64,000 bases of DNA. Source: CAYYWP01 sp050176585 (GTDB lineage: Bacteria > Desulfobacterota > Binatia > HRBIN30 > CADEER01). Shown here piece after piece: positions 20,382-28,932 of the stretch (within the stretch, counting starts at the first letter, position 1; each line of letters starts with the position of its first letter). Under the pieces are notes generated by a model that saw only the letters and a list, made by a program, of their open reading frames with translations, was not told the DNA's origin and made no database searches. The stretch lies in assembly GCA_050176585.1 (NCBI GenBank), contig JBFXHX010000007.1:1-64000 (forward strand), given 5' to 3'. A program made the translations under genes and the position numbers.

Positions 20382-20849
20382 TCAATTCCGGTCTAACGGG
20401 CGGGACACTGAGTGCGTCACCTCCTCCGCCAGCCGCGGGACCAGCCCCTCCCGGTCGGCGATCTCGCGGATGGTGACGCTCTCCAAATAATCGAGCAGCA
20501 CTTGCTGGGCCCTGCGCCACACGTGGCGCTGCGCGCAGACCGAGGCGAAGCAGCAGAACTCGTCTTGCCGCTCGACGCAGTCGATCAACGACAGCCGGCC
20601 CTCGATGCATTGATAGACTTCGCGTACGGTGATGCGGTCGGCCGGCCGGCCCAGGCGGAATCCGCCGCGCGCGCCGGGCACCGACTCGAGCACACCGGCG
20701 GCAACCAAGCGCCGCAAAATCTTCGAGAGGAAGTGCGGCGGCACCGCCTGGCGCGCCTGGATTTCGGTGCAGGTGACCACGCGGTCGCCCTGCCCGGCCA
20801 GGTAACAGAGCGCGCGCAACGCGTAATCCACGCGGCGCCCCACTTTCAT
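20382..20849 (-). CDS. Rrf2 family transcriptional regulator, probably Fe-S binding
   Basis: A 155-residue winged-helix regulator. [18 protein letters not shown] is the family N-terminus; the DNA-binding helix region is at about 28-55 ([17 protein letters not shown]) and the wing has [12 protein letters not shown]. Cysteines C91, C99, C100 and C105 lie in the region where IscR binds its [2Fe-2S] cluster, so redox or cluster sensing is likely. ATG 20849 gives the usual family length; ATG 20924 would add 25 basic residues. It is first in a minus-strand run with fdxA and purU, only 10 bases before fdxA. Confidence 0.88.
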   Translation of the reverse strand: MKVGRRVDYALRALCYLAGQGDRVVTCTEIQARQAVPPHFLSKILRRLVAAGVLESVPGARGGFRLGRPADRITVREVYQCIEGRLSLIDCVERQDEFCCFASVCAQRHVWRRAQQVLLDYLESVTIREIADREGLVPRLAEEVTHSVSRPLDRN

Positions 20850-21294
20850 CAGCGAGCTGCGCGCCGATCGACCGGTACCATTCGCAACGTGACGGGCAGC
20901 GGGTCGACGCGCGGAAACGCTCATCGCCGTTCTCATGCTCCGTACCGGGCCCGGCCCTGTCGCATCACAATCCAATTTGCTCCGCCGGCCGCCACGGACA
21001 CGAGTGACGGCGGTGCGAAGCAACCTCTCCGTATAGGCGCGCGGTTTTGTGGAAGTCAACGCGGGTTGACCGCACAGCGCGCCGCTGCGATCGCCGGCGC
21101 CGCATGCCCGCAAACCCGCATCAGAAGCGGCTGCCACGGCCCGATGGCAGCGCCGGTCGCGGCGCGCCGCGCGCAGAGTCGGCCATGTGCCGGACGATGC
21201 CGAAGGCGGCCCGGCGATCCGACAGTTGACGGTCGGCGGCCCGCGGCGCTAGCTGCATCGCACACGGGCGCCCGCGCGCCTGATGGAGGACAGC
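20850..21294. other. Divergent promoter region
   Basis: About 445 bases between the Rrf2 gene (minus) and the DUF1329 gene (plus). It should carry both promoters. No supported gene is seen. The one clear element is a perfect dyad at 21055-21070, listed separately. Confidence 0.5.
21055..21070. promoter_or_regulatory. Candidate operator: perfect GTCAAC/GTTGAC dyad
   Basis: GTCAAC-GCGG-GTTGAC is a perfect 6-base inverted repeat with a 4-base spacer in the divergent intergenic region. TTGACC at 21066-21071 could also serve as a -35 element for the plus strand, though no good -10 was found. Which regulator binds is unknown; the adjacent Rrf2 protein is one candidate. Confidence 0.3.
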
Positions 21295-22566
21295 ATGAAG
21301 ACCGCTCACCTGCGCACCGCACTACTCGCGCTCGCCGGCGCGACCGCGCTCGCGCCGCCGGTTGCGCGCGCCACCGTGCAACCCGGCGACGTCATCACCA
21401 AAGACAGCGCCGACAAGGTCGCCGATCTGGTCTCGCCGGGCGTCATGTGGTGCCTCAAGCGCGGGATGACGATGAAGATCGTGCCGTACAAGCAGATCGA
21501 CTGGAATCCGCCCTACAAGGCGGCGACCGAGAAATACTCCGCGCAGGTGAAGCTCGCGCCCGACGGCCGCTCCATCGAAGGACATGTGGCCGGGCTGCCC
21601 TTTCCAAAGATCGATCCGAGCGACCCCAACGTCGCGCTCAAGATCATGTTCAACTACGAGCACAAGCCGTTCGTCACCGACGATCAGGACCTGCGCAACT
21701 TCGACGCCGACACCGGCAACGTGTCCGACAAGCCCCTCGACGTCGAACGTCACTACATCCTCGACCACCTGCGCACCCTCTTCTACACCGGCCGCCTGTA
21801 CGTGGACCCCAAGCCCGTTCTGCTTCCCAACACCGAGGGCGTGCGCGCGAAGCAGTCGCTGCACCCGATCCTGGAGCCCTTCGACCTGAAGGGCGTCGGC
21901 TTGACCGGCATCCGGTATCTCGACCCCGACCGGCAGGATGACACCTGGCTCTATCTGCCGACGCTGCGCCGCGTCCGCCGCCTATCCACCGCGCAGCGCT
22001 CGGACGCGCTGTTCGGCCAGGACACCGACGTCGACAGCTACGGCGGCTACGCCGGGCAGATCCCCTGGTTCACGTGGAAGTTCCTCGGCGACAAAAAGAT
22101 CCTCGCCACGTTCCACGCGGAGAAGTTCCCGGTCGAGTACTGCCCCGGGGGCGCCGACTTCGTGTACTGCGACAACTGGGAAATGCGCGACGTGTGGGTG
22201 CTCGAGGGCGTCTCCAAGTCGCCGCAGTACGCGTACGGGAAGCGCGTCCTCTACATCGACAAAGAGACGTATTACATCGCGTACAGCGACATCTACGACA
22301 AGGCCGGTCAACTCTGGAAGGTGTGGATCAACCAGTTCGGCTTCCGCAACAAGGCCGCGCCCGGGTACGGCGATACATACGACTCCGACATGCCCTTCAC
22401 GCACAGCATCACGATGGCCGATACGCAGCTGAACCACGCGACGCGCGCCGCCTTGCCAAGCCCGAAATACCCGGGCGAAGCGGGTTGGTACTTCAATCAG
22501 GGCGAAAAGACCGGCCTTACCGAGGAGTTTTTCACCATCGCCCACATGATCGAAGCGAGCCACTGA
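21295..22566 (+). CDS. DUF1329 domain-containing exported protein
   Basis: A 423-residue protein. The ATG at 21295 follows a GGAGG site; the ATG 12 bases earlier lies within that site. Residues 1-26 form a signal peptide (LLALAGATALAPPVARAT). The mature chain has typical DUF1329 blocks: YKQIDWNPPYKAATEKYS, a central RYLDPDRQDDTWLYLPTLRRVRR, and D-x-D-S-Y-G-G-Y-A-G-Q. The family is related to LolA/LolB-like lipoprotein-sorting folds and is usually found beside a DUF1302 outer-membrane protein in steroid or hydrocarbon degraders. No DUF1302 gene is in this window. Confidence 0.9.
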   Translation: MKTAHLRTALLALAGATALAPPVARATVQPGDVITKDSADKVADLVSPGVMWCLKRGMTMKIVPYKQIDWNPPYKAATEKYSAQVKLAPDGRSIEGHVAGLPFPKIDPSDPNVALKIMFNYEHKPFVTDDQDLRNFDADTGNVSDKPLDVERHYILDHLRTLFYTGRLYVDPKPVLLPNTEGVRAKQSLHPILEPFDLKGVGLTGIRYLDPDRQDDTWLYLPTLRRVRRLSTAQRSDALFGQDTDVDSYGGYAGQIPWFTWKFLGDKKILATFHAEKFPVEYCPGGADFVYCDNWEMRDVWVLEGVSKSPQYAYGKRVLYIDKETYYIAYSDIYDKAGQLWKVWINQFGFRNKAAPGYGDTYDSDMPFTHSITMADTQLNHATRAALPSPKYPGEAGWYFNQGEKTGLTEEFFTIAHMIEASH

Positions 22567-22815
22567 GCGCGGCGGCAGCGGAGCGGAAGGAATGGTGCCC
22601 GCACGCTGTGGAGTTGCACAAGCCCGAACGTGCCACTCGAGGGCCCGGATTGCACTGCGACGAGCCCCTCGAGCGCCCTTTCCCTGTCCCGCCTCGGGGC
22701 CCGGCCGCCCCCCATCCACCGGCACTACCTCGCGCGATATATCCAGCGGTCAACGGGCTGCTATCTCCCCGCGTGGTCGCGCCATGGGTCTTCGCGCCCG
22801 CCGAGCGGTGAGCGC

Positions 22816-23517
22816 TCAGCCGGGCTTGCGCTCGAGCGCATCGAGCGCGGCGCGCGCGGCTTCTTGTTCGGCGGAGCGTTTGCTCGAGCCGTGCCCCGTC
22901 GCGCGGTGCGCGCCCTCGATCCACACCTCGACGGTGAAGCGGCGCGCGTGCGCCGGTCCACTTTCCTCGGCGACCCGGTACTGCGGCACCGTCCCGCCCG
23001 CCGCCTGCGTGCGCTCCTGGAGAATCGTCTTCCAGTCTGGCGCTCCGGCCACACCGCCGCGCGCGATGTCGTCGGCGAAGTGGCGCTCGACGACTCTGTG
23101 CGCAGCGGCGAAACCGGCGTCGCGGAACACCGCGCCGAGCACCGCTTCGTAGGCGTGCGCGAGAATAGAGGCCTTGCTGCGGCCCCCGCTGCGATCCTCC
23201 CCACGGCCCAGCCGGAGCGCGCCATCGAGGCCGAGTTCGCGCGCCTTGGTCGCCAGGGTCACCGTGCGCACCAGCGTGGCGCGGCGTTTCGAGAGCTCGC
23301 CCTCGGCGAGCTCGGGAAAATGGTGCAGGAGCAGATCGGCGACGACCAGATTGAGCACCGCATCGCCAAGAAACTCGAGCTGCTCGCCGGCGCGTACCGC
23401 ACCCGGCGGCAATGCCGACGGGTGGGTCAGCGACCTCTCGAGCAGCGCGCGGTCGGCGAAGATGTGCCCGAGCCGCTCCTCGAGCGCGCGCGGATCCTCA
23501 ACCGGTGGTGAGCCCAT
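22816..23517 (-). CDS. rnc: Ribonuclease III
   Basis: A 233-residue dsRNA endonuclease for rRNA and mRNA processing. The RNase III domain (1-155) has the signature QLEFLGDAVL with E45, E48 and D52. The second metal-site helix reads ILAHAYEAVLGAV: the Glu (E124) is kept, but the position normally Asp (D114 in E. coli) is His (H121). The C-terminal dsRNA-binding domain (about 160-230) ends SSKRSAEQEAARAAL. Its start overlaps the mtaB end by 20 bases on the same strand. The last gene of the long minus-strand array. Confidence 0.93.
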   Translation of the reverse strand: MGSPPVEDPRALEERLGHIFADRALLERSLTHPSALPPGAVRAGEQLEFLGDAVLNLVVADLLLHHFPELAEGELSKRRATLVRTVTLATKARELGLDGALRLGRGEDRSGGRSKASILAHAYEAVLGAVFRDAGFAAAHRVVERHFADDIARGGVAGAPDWKTILQERTQAAGGTVPQYRVAEESGPAHARRFTVEVWIEGAHRATGHGSSKRSAEQEAARAALDALERKPG

Positions 23518-24841
23518 CGAGCAACACCGCGAGAAGCCGATCCCCGCGGCGCTCGGTGGCGCGCACGCGCACCTCCGAGTTCACCAGCCCATCCGGCCCG
23601 TCGAACAGCGCGCGCACGTAGTTGCGGCTGTAGCCGGTCAAGCGACCGCTCGCGGCATCGCGCGTCGACTCGACCAGCACATCGAGGTCGGCGCCGACGA
23701 AGCGGTCGGCAAACGCGCGCCGCTTGCGCTCGCCGAGCTGACGCAGCGCGCGGGCGCGCGCCGCGATGATCTCCGGCGCCACGTGGTCGCGCGCCTTGGC
23801 GGCCGTCGTGCCCTGCCGACGCGAGTACGGGAACACGTGGAAGTAGCTGAACGGCGCCCGCTCGAGCAGCTCGAGGGTGGCGTCGAAGTCCGCCTCCGAC
23901 TCGCCGGGAAAACCCGCGATCACGTCGGTCCCAAGGCTTGCGTCCGGCAGCGCGCGCGCGACCTCGGCCGCGACGTCGCGCACCAGCGCCGCGTCGTACA
24001 AGCGGCGCATGCGCCGCAGCACGCCGTCCGCACCGGCTTGCACCGGCATATGCAGGTGTGCGCAGAGCACGTCGCTGCGCGCCAGCAAGTCGAGCAAACG
24101 CGCGCTCACCTCGGGCGGGTCGATCGAGCTCAAGCGGATGCGCGGAACCGGGGCCACGCTGGCGATCCCCTCCACGAGGTCGGCGAGCGCGAGCGGCGGA
24201 TCGAGATCTTTCCCGTACCCGCCGAGATGGATGCCGGTGAGCACCACCTCGCGAAAACCTCGATCGGCCAGGCGCTCGAGCTCCGAGAGCACCCGCCGCG
24301 GCGGCACGGAGCGGCTGCGCCCGCGGGCCATCGGGACGATGCAGAACGTGCAGAACAGATCGCAGCCTTCCTGGACCTTGAGAAACGCGCGGGTCTGGCC
24401 CGTGAAGACCTCGGCACCCAGCGTCGCGACGTGCTCGGCGCGGCGCAGGTTGCTCACCAGGATGCGCCCCTCCTCGGCGGGGATCTGATCGTACACGGCG
24501 CGCAGCACATCGGGCAGCCGGCCGATGCCGATGACGTAGTCCACCTCGGGCAGCGCGGCGCGCTCCGGGCCGGTCTGCGCGAAGCAGCCGGTGAGAATCA
24601 CGCGACCGGCAGGATTGAAGCGCCGCGCGCGGCGCGCCAGTTGGCGGCTTTCGGCGTCGGCGCGATCGGTCACCGTGCACGAATTGATGACGTACACGTC
24701 GGCGCCGGCGGCAAAGGGCACGAGCTCGCAGCCCGTGCGCAGCGCCGTCTCCATCGTGGCTGTGTCGTACTGGTTGACCTTGCAGCCGAGCGTCGTGAAG
24801 GCCACCCGCAACCGCCGCGGCGCTGCGTTCACGCCGTCCAC
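23498..24841 (-). CDS. mtaB: tRNA t6A37 C2-methylthiotransferase MtaB
   Basis: A 447-residue radical SAM enzyme that adds a methylthio group to t6A37 of tRNAs. The N-terminal UPF0004 domain begins FTTLGCKVNQYDT, the MtaB-specific form (MiaB and RimO differ), with further cluster cysteines in NSCTVT and TGCFAQ. The radical SAM motif is GCDLFCTFC (C-x3-C-x2-C). A TRAM domain closes the chain. It overlaps mnmA upstream by 13 bases and rnc downstream by 20 bases, so translation is coupled. It sits with tsaE and mnmA among several tRNA-modification genes. Confidence 0.93.
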   Translation of the reverse strand: MDGVNAAPRRLRVAFTTLGCKVNQYDTATMETALRTGCELVPFAAGADVYVINSCTVTDRADAESRQLARRARRFNPAGRVILTGCFAQTGPERAALPEVDYVIGIGRLPDVLRAVYDQIPAEEGRILVSNLRRAEHVATLGAEVFTGQTRAFLKVQEGCDLFCTFCIVPMARGRSRSVPPRRVLSELERLADRGFREVVLTGIHLGGYGKDLDPPLALADLVEGIASVAPVPRIRLSSIDPPEVSARLLDLLARSDVLCAHLHMPVQAGADGVLRRMRRLYDAALVRDVAAEVARALPDASLGTDVIAGFPGESEADFDATLELLERAPFSYFHVFPYSRRQGTTAAKARDHVAPEIIAARARALRQLGERKRRAFADRFVGADLDVLVESTRDAASGRLTGYSRNYVRALFDGPDGLVNSEVRVRATERRGDRLLAVLLDGLTTG

Positions 24842-25968
24842 GGCACCCTCGCAGCGCGCGCCGGCGCTTCCAACTCGTCGCCGCGGAACGTGCGGCGGAT
24901 CCAGCCGCCGCCGAGCACGCGCGCGCCGTCGTACAGCACGGCCGCCTGCCCCGGGGTGGCCGCGCGGAGCGGCTCGTCGGACACTACCGCGAACTCACTC
25001 GAGGCGGCGTGCGCGATGCGCGCCGGTTGCGCCGCCGCGCGCGAGCGAATCTGCAGCGACACGCGCGCGCCGGCGGGCGGCGGCGGCACCAGCCAGTTCA
25101 CCCCATCTGCGACCAACCCGGCCGTGACCACGCGCTCGGCAGGCCCCACGTGTACGGTGCCGCGCGCCGCGTCGATCGCGGTGACGTACCGCGGCGCGCC
25201 GCCCCCACTGAGGCCGAGACCGCGCCGCTGCCCCACCGTGAAGCGGTGCACGCCGCCGTGCTCGCCGACGACCTCGCCGTGTTCATCGACGATGGGCCCG
25301 GCGCGCGGCGGGATTGGCGCGCTGCGCTGTTCGACCAGCGCCGCGTAGTTGCGCCGCGGCGCGAAACACACCTCCTGGCTGTCGGGCTTGTCCGCCACCG
25401 CCAGACCGCGCTGCGCCGCGGCGGCGCGCACGGCTGGCTTCGCGAGGCCGCCGACCGGAAAGAGCGTCTGCGCCAGCAACTGTTTGTCGAGCCCGAACAG
25501 GAAATACGACTGGTCCTTCTCCGCATCCGCGCCGCGCAGCAGTGCGGGACCGTCCTCCGCCATCTCGATGCGCGCGTAGTGCCCGGTCGCCAAGTGCGTG
25601 GCGCCGAGCTCGCGGGCGCGATTCCACAGGGCGGAGAACTTGACGAACTGATTGCAGCGCGCGCACGGATTCGGCGTCCGCCCCCGGCGGTACTCGGCGA
25701 CGAAGTCGTCGACCACGCTGCGGGCGAAAACCTCGCTGAAGTCCATGACGTAGAACGGAAAGCCGAGCCGCTCCGCGACCAGGCGCGCATCCAGAAAGTC
25801 GTCCAGCGAGCAGCAGCCGCTGTCGCTCTCGCCCGTCCATAGGCGCATGGCCACGCCGACGACGTCACAGCCCGCTTCGACCAGCAGAGCGGCAGCGAGC
25901 GAGCTGTCGACCCCGCCGCTCATGGCGACCAGCACGCGCGAGGGCTCCGCGAGGCGCTCGATCTTCAC
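24829..25968 (-). CDS. mnmA: tRNA-specific 2-thiouridylase MnmA
   Basis: A 379-residue enzyme that thiolates U34 of Lys, Glu and Gln tRNAs. The start is GTG 25968 (MKIERLAEPSRVLVAMSGGVDSS); the in-frame region upstream lies inside the desulfurase gene. The PP-loop is SGGVDSS. The two catalytic cysteines are in TPNPCARCNQF and SQEVCFAPR. The C-terminal beta-barrel ends around GGGWIRRTF. It starts 8 bases after the cysteine desulfurase stop; that enzyme is the likely sulfur donor. Confidence 0.95.
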   Translation of the reverse strand: MKIERLAEPSRVLVAMSGGVDSSLAAALLVEAGCDVVGVAMRLWTGESDSGCCSLDDFLDARLVAERLGFPFYVMDFSEVFARSVVDDFVAEYRRGRTPNPCARCNQFVKFSALWNRARELGATHLATGHYARIEMAEDGPALLRGADAEKDQSYFLFGLDKQLLAQTLFPVGGLAKPAVRAAAAQRGLAVADKPDSQEVCFAPRRNYAALVEQRSAPIPPRAGPIVDEHGEVVGEHGGVHRFTVGQRRGLGLSGGGAPRYVTAIDAARGTVHVGPAERVVTAGLVADGVNWLVPPPPAGARVSLQIRSRAAAQPARIAHAASSEFAVVSDEPLRAATPGQAAVLYDGARVLGGGWIRRTFRGDELEAPARAARVPWTA

Positions 25969-25976
25969 GCGATGTC

Positions 25977-27107
25977 CTACGCGACCGCGGCGCGCCACCG
26001 GCCGGCGCTTCGCATGCGCTCGATCACCCGCGCGAGCGCCGCGACCGCCGCGTCGATCTCGGCCGCGCTCGTCGCCGCACCGAGGCTGAAGCGCACGCCC
26101 TCGACCGCCTCGCCCCCGGAGCACCCAATCGCGCGCAGCACGGGCGACGGTTCGCCCGCCCCCGCCGCGCACGCCGAGCCCACCGAGATTGCCACGCCCT
26201 CCAGATCGAGCGCCGCGACCAGCGCTTCCCCGCGCACGCCCGCGAAGCCGATGTTCAACGTGTTCGGCAGGCAGTCATCCATCGGGCTGTAGCGCCGTAC
26301 CCCGCCGAGCGCGGCGATGCCCGCCCACAGGCGCTCGCGCAGCGGCGCGCACGCGCCGAAGTCGGGCAACGCCCCGAGGGCGGCGGCGAAGCCCGCGGCA
26401 CCGGCGGTGTTCTCGGTGCCCGGCCGGACACCGCGCTCCTGTCCGCCGCCCCACGCGAGCGGACGCAGCGCCGCGCCGCGCCGCGCGATGAGCGCGCCGA
26501 TGCCGACTGGACCGCCGATCTTGTGCGCGGAGATGCTGCAGAGGTCCACGCCGGTGAGCTCCACCGGGACCTTGCCCACCGCTTGTGCCGCATCGACGTG
26601 CAAGCGCGCGCCGGCGCTCCGGCAGAGCGCGGCGATTTCCGCGATCGGCTGGACGGTGCCGATCTCGCCGTTCGCCCACCCCACGGTCACCAACGCGGTC
26701 TGCGGCCGCAGTGCCGCGGCCACCGCCGCCGGGGTGATGCGCCCCGCGGCGTCGACGGCGAGCCAGGTCACCTCGGCCCCGCGGCGCTCCAGCTCCCGCA
26801 CCGGACCGAGCACAGACGCGTGCTCGATCGGCGAGGCGACGAGGTGCGCACCCGCCGCTTCCGGGATGGTGCCGAGCACCGCGACATTGTTGCTCTCGCT
26901 CGCCCCGCTCGTGAACAGCACCTCGCTCGGTTGCGCGCCCAAGCGCGCGGCGATCGCGCGACGCGCCCGCTCCAGTATTCCACGGGACGCGCGGCCCCCG
27001 GCGTGGGCGCTCGACGGGTTCCCGCACGCCCCATCGAACACCGCCAGCATGGCCGCGCGTGCCGCCGCGCAGAGTGGCGCCGTCGCGTTGTAGTCGAGAT
27101 AGATCAC
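25977..27107 (-). CDS. Cysteine desulfurase (NifS/IscS family)
   Basis: A 376-residue PLP enzyme moving sulfur from cysteine to acceptors. The N-terminus MIYLDYNATAPL is typical. Other features: TSGASESNN, the His-Ala-Ser of the PLP site (PIEHASV), HVDAAQAVGK (PLP-contacting Asp), SAHKIGGPVG (Schiff-base Lys), and the mobile-loop catalytic Cys in GSACAAGAGEPS. No scaffold or other Fe-S assembly gene is beside it; its tight link to mnmA suggests tRNA thiolation as the main role. Confidence 0.92.
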   Translation of the reverse strand: MIYLDYNATAPLCAAARAAMLAVFDGACGNPSSAHAGGRASRGILERARRAIAARLGAQPSEVLFTSGASESNNVAVLGTIPEAAGAHLVASPIEHASVLGPVRELERRGAEVTWLAVDAAGRITPAAVAAALRPQTALVTVGWANGEIGTVQPIAEIAALCRSAGARLHVDAAQAVGKVPVELTGVDLCSISAHKIGGPVGIGALIARRGAALRPLAWGGGQERGVRPGTENTAGAAGFAAALGALPDFGACAPLRERLWAGIAALGGVRRYSPMDDCLPNTLNIGFAGVRGEALVAALDLEGVAISVGSACAAGAGEPSPVLRAIGCSGGEAVEGVRFSLGAATSAAEIDAAVAALARVIERMRSAGRWRAAVA

Positions 27108-27189
27108 GGCCGCCCGCCTCGATGCGGGCGCGCGGCGGCGCCGCGGGTGGCGGTCCCGCGGTAGCGCGTGTCGCTGCGGTTCGGCACGT

Positions 27190-28419
27190 TCACGCCCCTG
27201 CCGCGGGCGCCTCCTCGATCAGCGCGCGGTGCAACGCGCGCACGGCTAGCTCGCCGTACTTGGCGTCGATCACGACTGAGATCTTGATCTCGGACGTGGA
27301 GATCATCTGGATGTTGATGCCCTCGCTCGCCAGTGTCTCGAACATGCGCGCCGCCACTCCCGCGTGGCTGCGCATGCCGAGGCCGACGACCGAGACCTTC
27401 ACCACCTCGGTGTCGGCGCTGACGCCTTTGGCCCCGATCTCCGCCGCGGTCGTTTCGACCATCGGCAGGGCGCGCGGGAAGTCGGTCTTCGAGACGGTGA
27501 ACGTCAGGTCCGTGTCACCCGCCGCGCTCGCATTCTGGATGATCATATCGACGACGATGTTCGCGCCGGCGATCGGGCCCAGCACCTTGAACGCCAAGCC
27601 AGGGCGATCCGGCACGTGCCGGATGGTGATCTTCGCCTGATCGCGGTCGAGCGAGACACCGGATACGAGCACCTGTTCCATCACGTTTTCCTCCGGCACC
27701 ACCCAGGTGCCTTCGTCGTCGGAGAAGCTCGAGCGCACGCACAGCGGCACGTTGTAGCGCTTCGCGAACTCCACCGAGCGGATCTGCAACACCTTAGCCC
27801 CCAGGCTGGCCAGCTCGAGCATCTCGTCGTGCGAGATCCGCGCGAGCTTGCGCGCCTGCGGGCAGATGCGCGGATCGGCGGTGTACACCCCGTCGACGTC
27901 CGTATAGATCTCGCACACGTCGGCCTGGAGCGCCGCGGCCACCGCCACCGCCGAGGTGTCGCTGCCGCCGCGGCCCAGCGTGGTGATGTTGGCCGCGCCG
28001 TCCACCCCCTGGAACCCGGCGACCACGGCGATCTCGCCATGGCGCAGCGCCGCGTGCAGGCGATCCGCATCGATGCTGCGGATGCGCGCCCGCCCGAACG
28101 CGCTGTTCGTCTCGATCCGGATCTGATGGCCGAGAAACGAGCGGGCGCCGAGCCCGCGCACGTGCAGCGCGATCGCCAGCAACGCGCTCGTCACCTGCTC
28201 GCCGGTGGCAATCAGCACGTCCACCTCGCGCAGCGCCGGCTGAGGCGCGAAGCGGTGCGCCAGCTCGAGCAGCCGATTCGTCTCGCCGGCCATCGCCGAG
28301 ACCACCACCACCACTTCGTGGCCGGCGCGATGCGTCGCTTCGACCCGCTCGGCCACGGCCTGAATGCGCTCGACCCCCCCGACGGACGTGCCGCCGTATT
28401 TCTGCACGATCAGACTCAT
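27190..28419 (-). CDS. lysC: Aspartokinase
   Basis: A 409-residue enzyme phosphorylating aspartate at the head of Lys/Thr/Met synthesis. [14 protein letters not shown] is the conserved kinase N-terminus; [22 protein letters not shown] binds substrate and ATP. Two C-terminal ACT domains (about 265-400) make it a typical feedback-regulated, LysC-type monofunctional enzyme. It is 48 bases downstream of tsaE, the usual order in delta-proteobacterial genomes. Confidence 0.96.
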   Translation of the reverse strand: MSLIVQKYGGTSVGGVERIQAVAERVEATHRAGHEVVVVVSAMAGETNRLLELAHRFAPQPALREVDVLIATGEQVTSALLAIALHVRGLGARSFLGHQIRIETNSAFGRARIRSIDADRLHAALRHGEIAVVAGFQGVDGAANITTLGRGGSDTSAVAVAAALQADVCEIYTDVDGVYTADPRICPQARKLARISHDEMLELASLGAKVLQIRSVEFAKRYNVPLCVRSSFSDDEGTWVVPEENVMEQVLVSGVSLDRDQAKITIRHVPDRPGLAFKVLGPIAGANIVVDMIIQNASAAGDTDLTFTVSKTDFPRALPMVETTAAEIGAKGVSADTEVVKVSVVGLGMRSHAGVAARMFETLASEGINIQMISTSEIKISVVIDAKYGELAVRALHRALIEEAPAAGA

Positions 28420-28467
28420 GGTTCTCCCAAGCGGTGTGCGGCCGGGCGCCCGGAGGCGCCGTCCAGC

Positions 28468-28932
28468 TCACCTCTGACACACCGCCGCGACCGCCTGCTC
28501 GTAATCGCTGCCGTGGGCGACTACCGACAAGCGCCGTGCGCCGCGAGGCGCGAACTGTAGCTGAATTTCCAAGTAGTCTTCCATCGGCTCATCGAGGCGC
28601 TCGTGCCACTCGATGGCACATACGCCGGACCCGTAGATGTACTCTCTGAGCGCCAGGGAGTCGATATCACCGGCCGGCAGCCGGAAGAGATCGACGTGGT
28701 AGAGCGGCAACCGCCCGCCGAGGTGCGGAATGACGATCGGAAACGACGGGCTGCGCACGTCCTCCGGCGCGATGCCAAGCCCTTCCGCGAGGCCTCTCAC
28801 GAACGCGGTCTTGCCGGTCCCGAGCTCACCGGAGAGCCCGATCCGCATGCCGGGTCGCACGACAGCGGCGAGGCGCCGCCCCGCCGCCCGCGTGTCGGCT
28901 TCCTCGGGGCTGTGTAGCTCACCGCGTTTCAA
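28468..28932 (-). CDS. tsaE: tRNA threonylcarbamoyladenosine biosynthesis ATPase TsaE
   Basis: A 154-residue P-loop ATPase that powers the TsaB-TsaD complex in t6A37 synthesis. Walker A is GELGTGKTAF; the HVDLFRL and IEWHERL blocks are family signatures. Its ATG overlaps the stop of nnr by four bases (28929-28932). The product of this pathway is the substrate of MtaB, encoded in the same array. Confidence 0.94.
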   Translation of the reverse strand: MKRGELHSPEEADTRAAGRRLAAVVRPGMRIGLSGELGTGKTAFVRGLAEGLGIAPEDVRSPSFPIVIPHLGGRLPLYHVDLFRLPAGDIDSLALREYIYGSGVCAIEWHERLDEPMEDYLEIQLQFAPRGARRLSVVAHGSDYEQAVAAVCQR

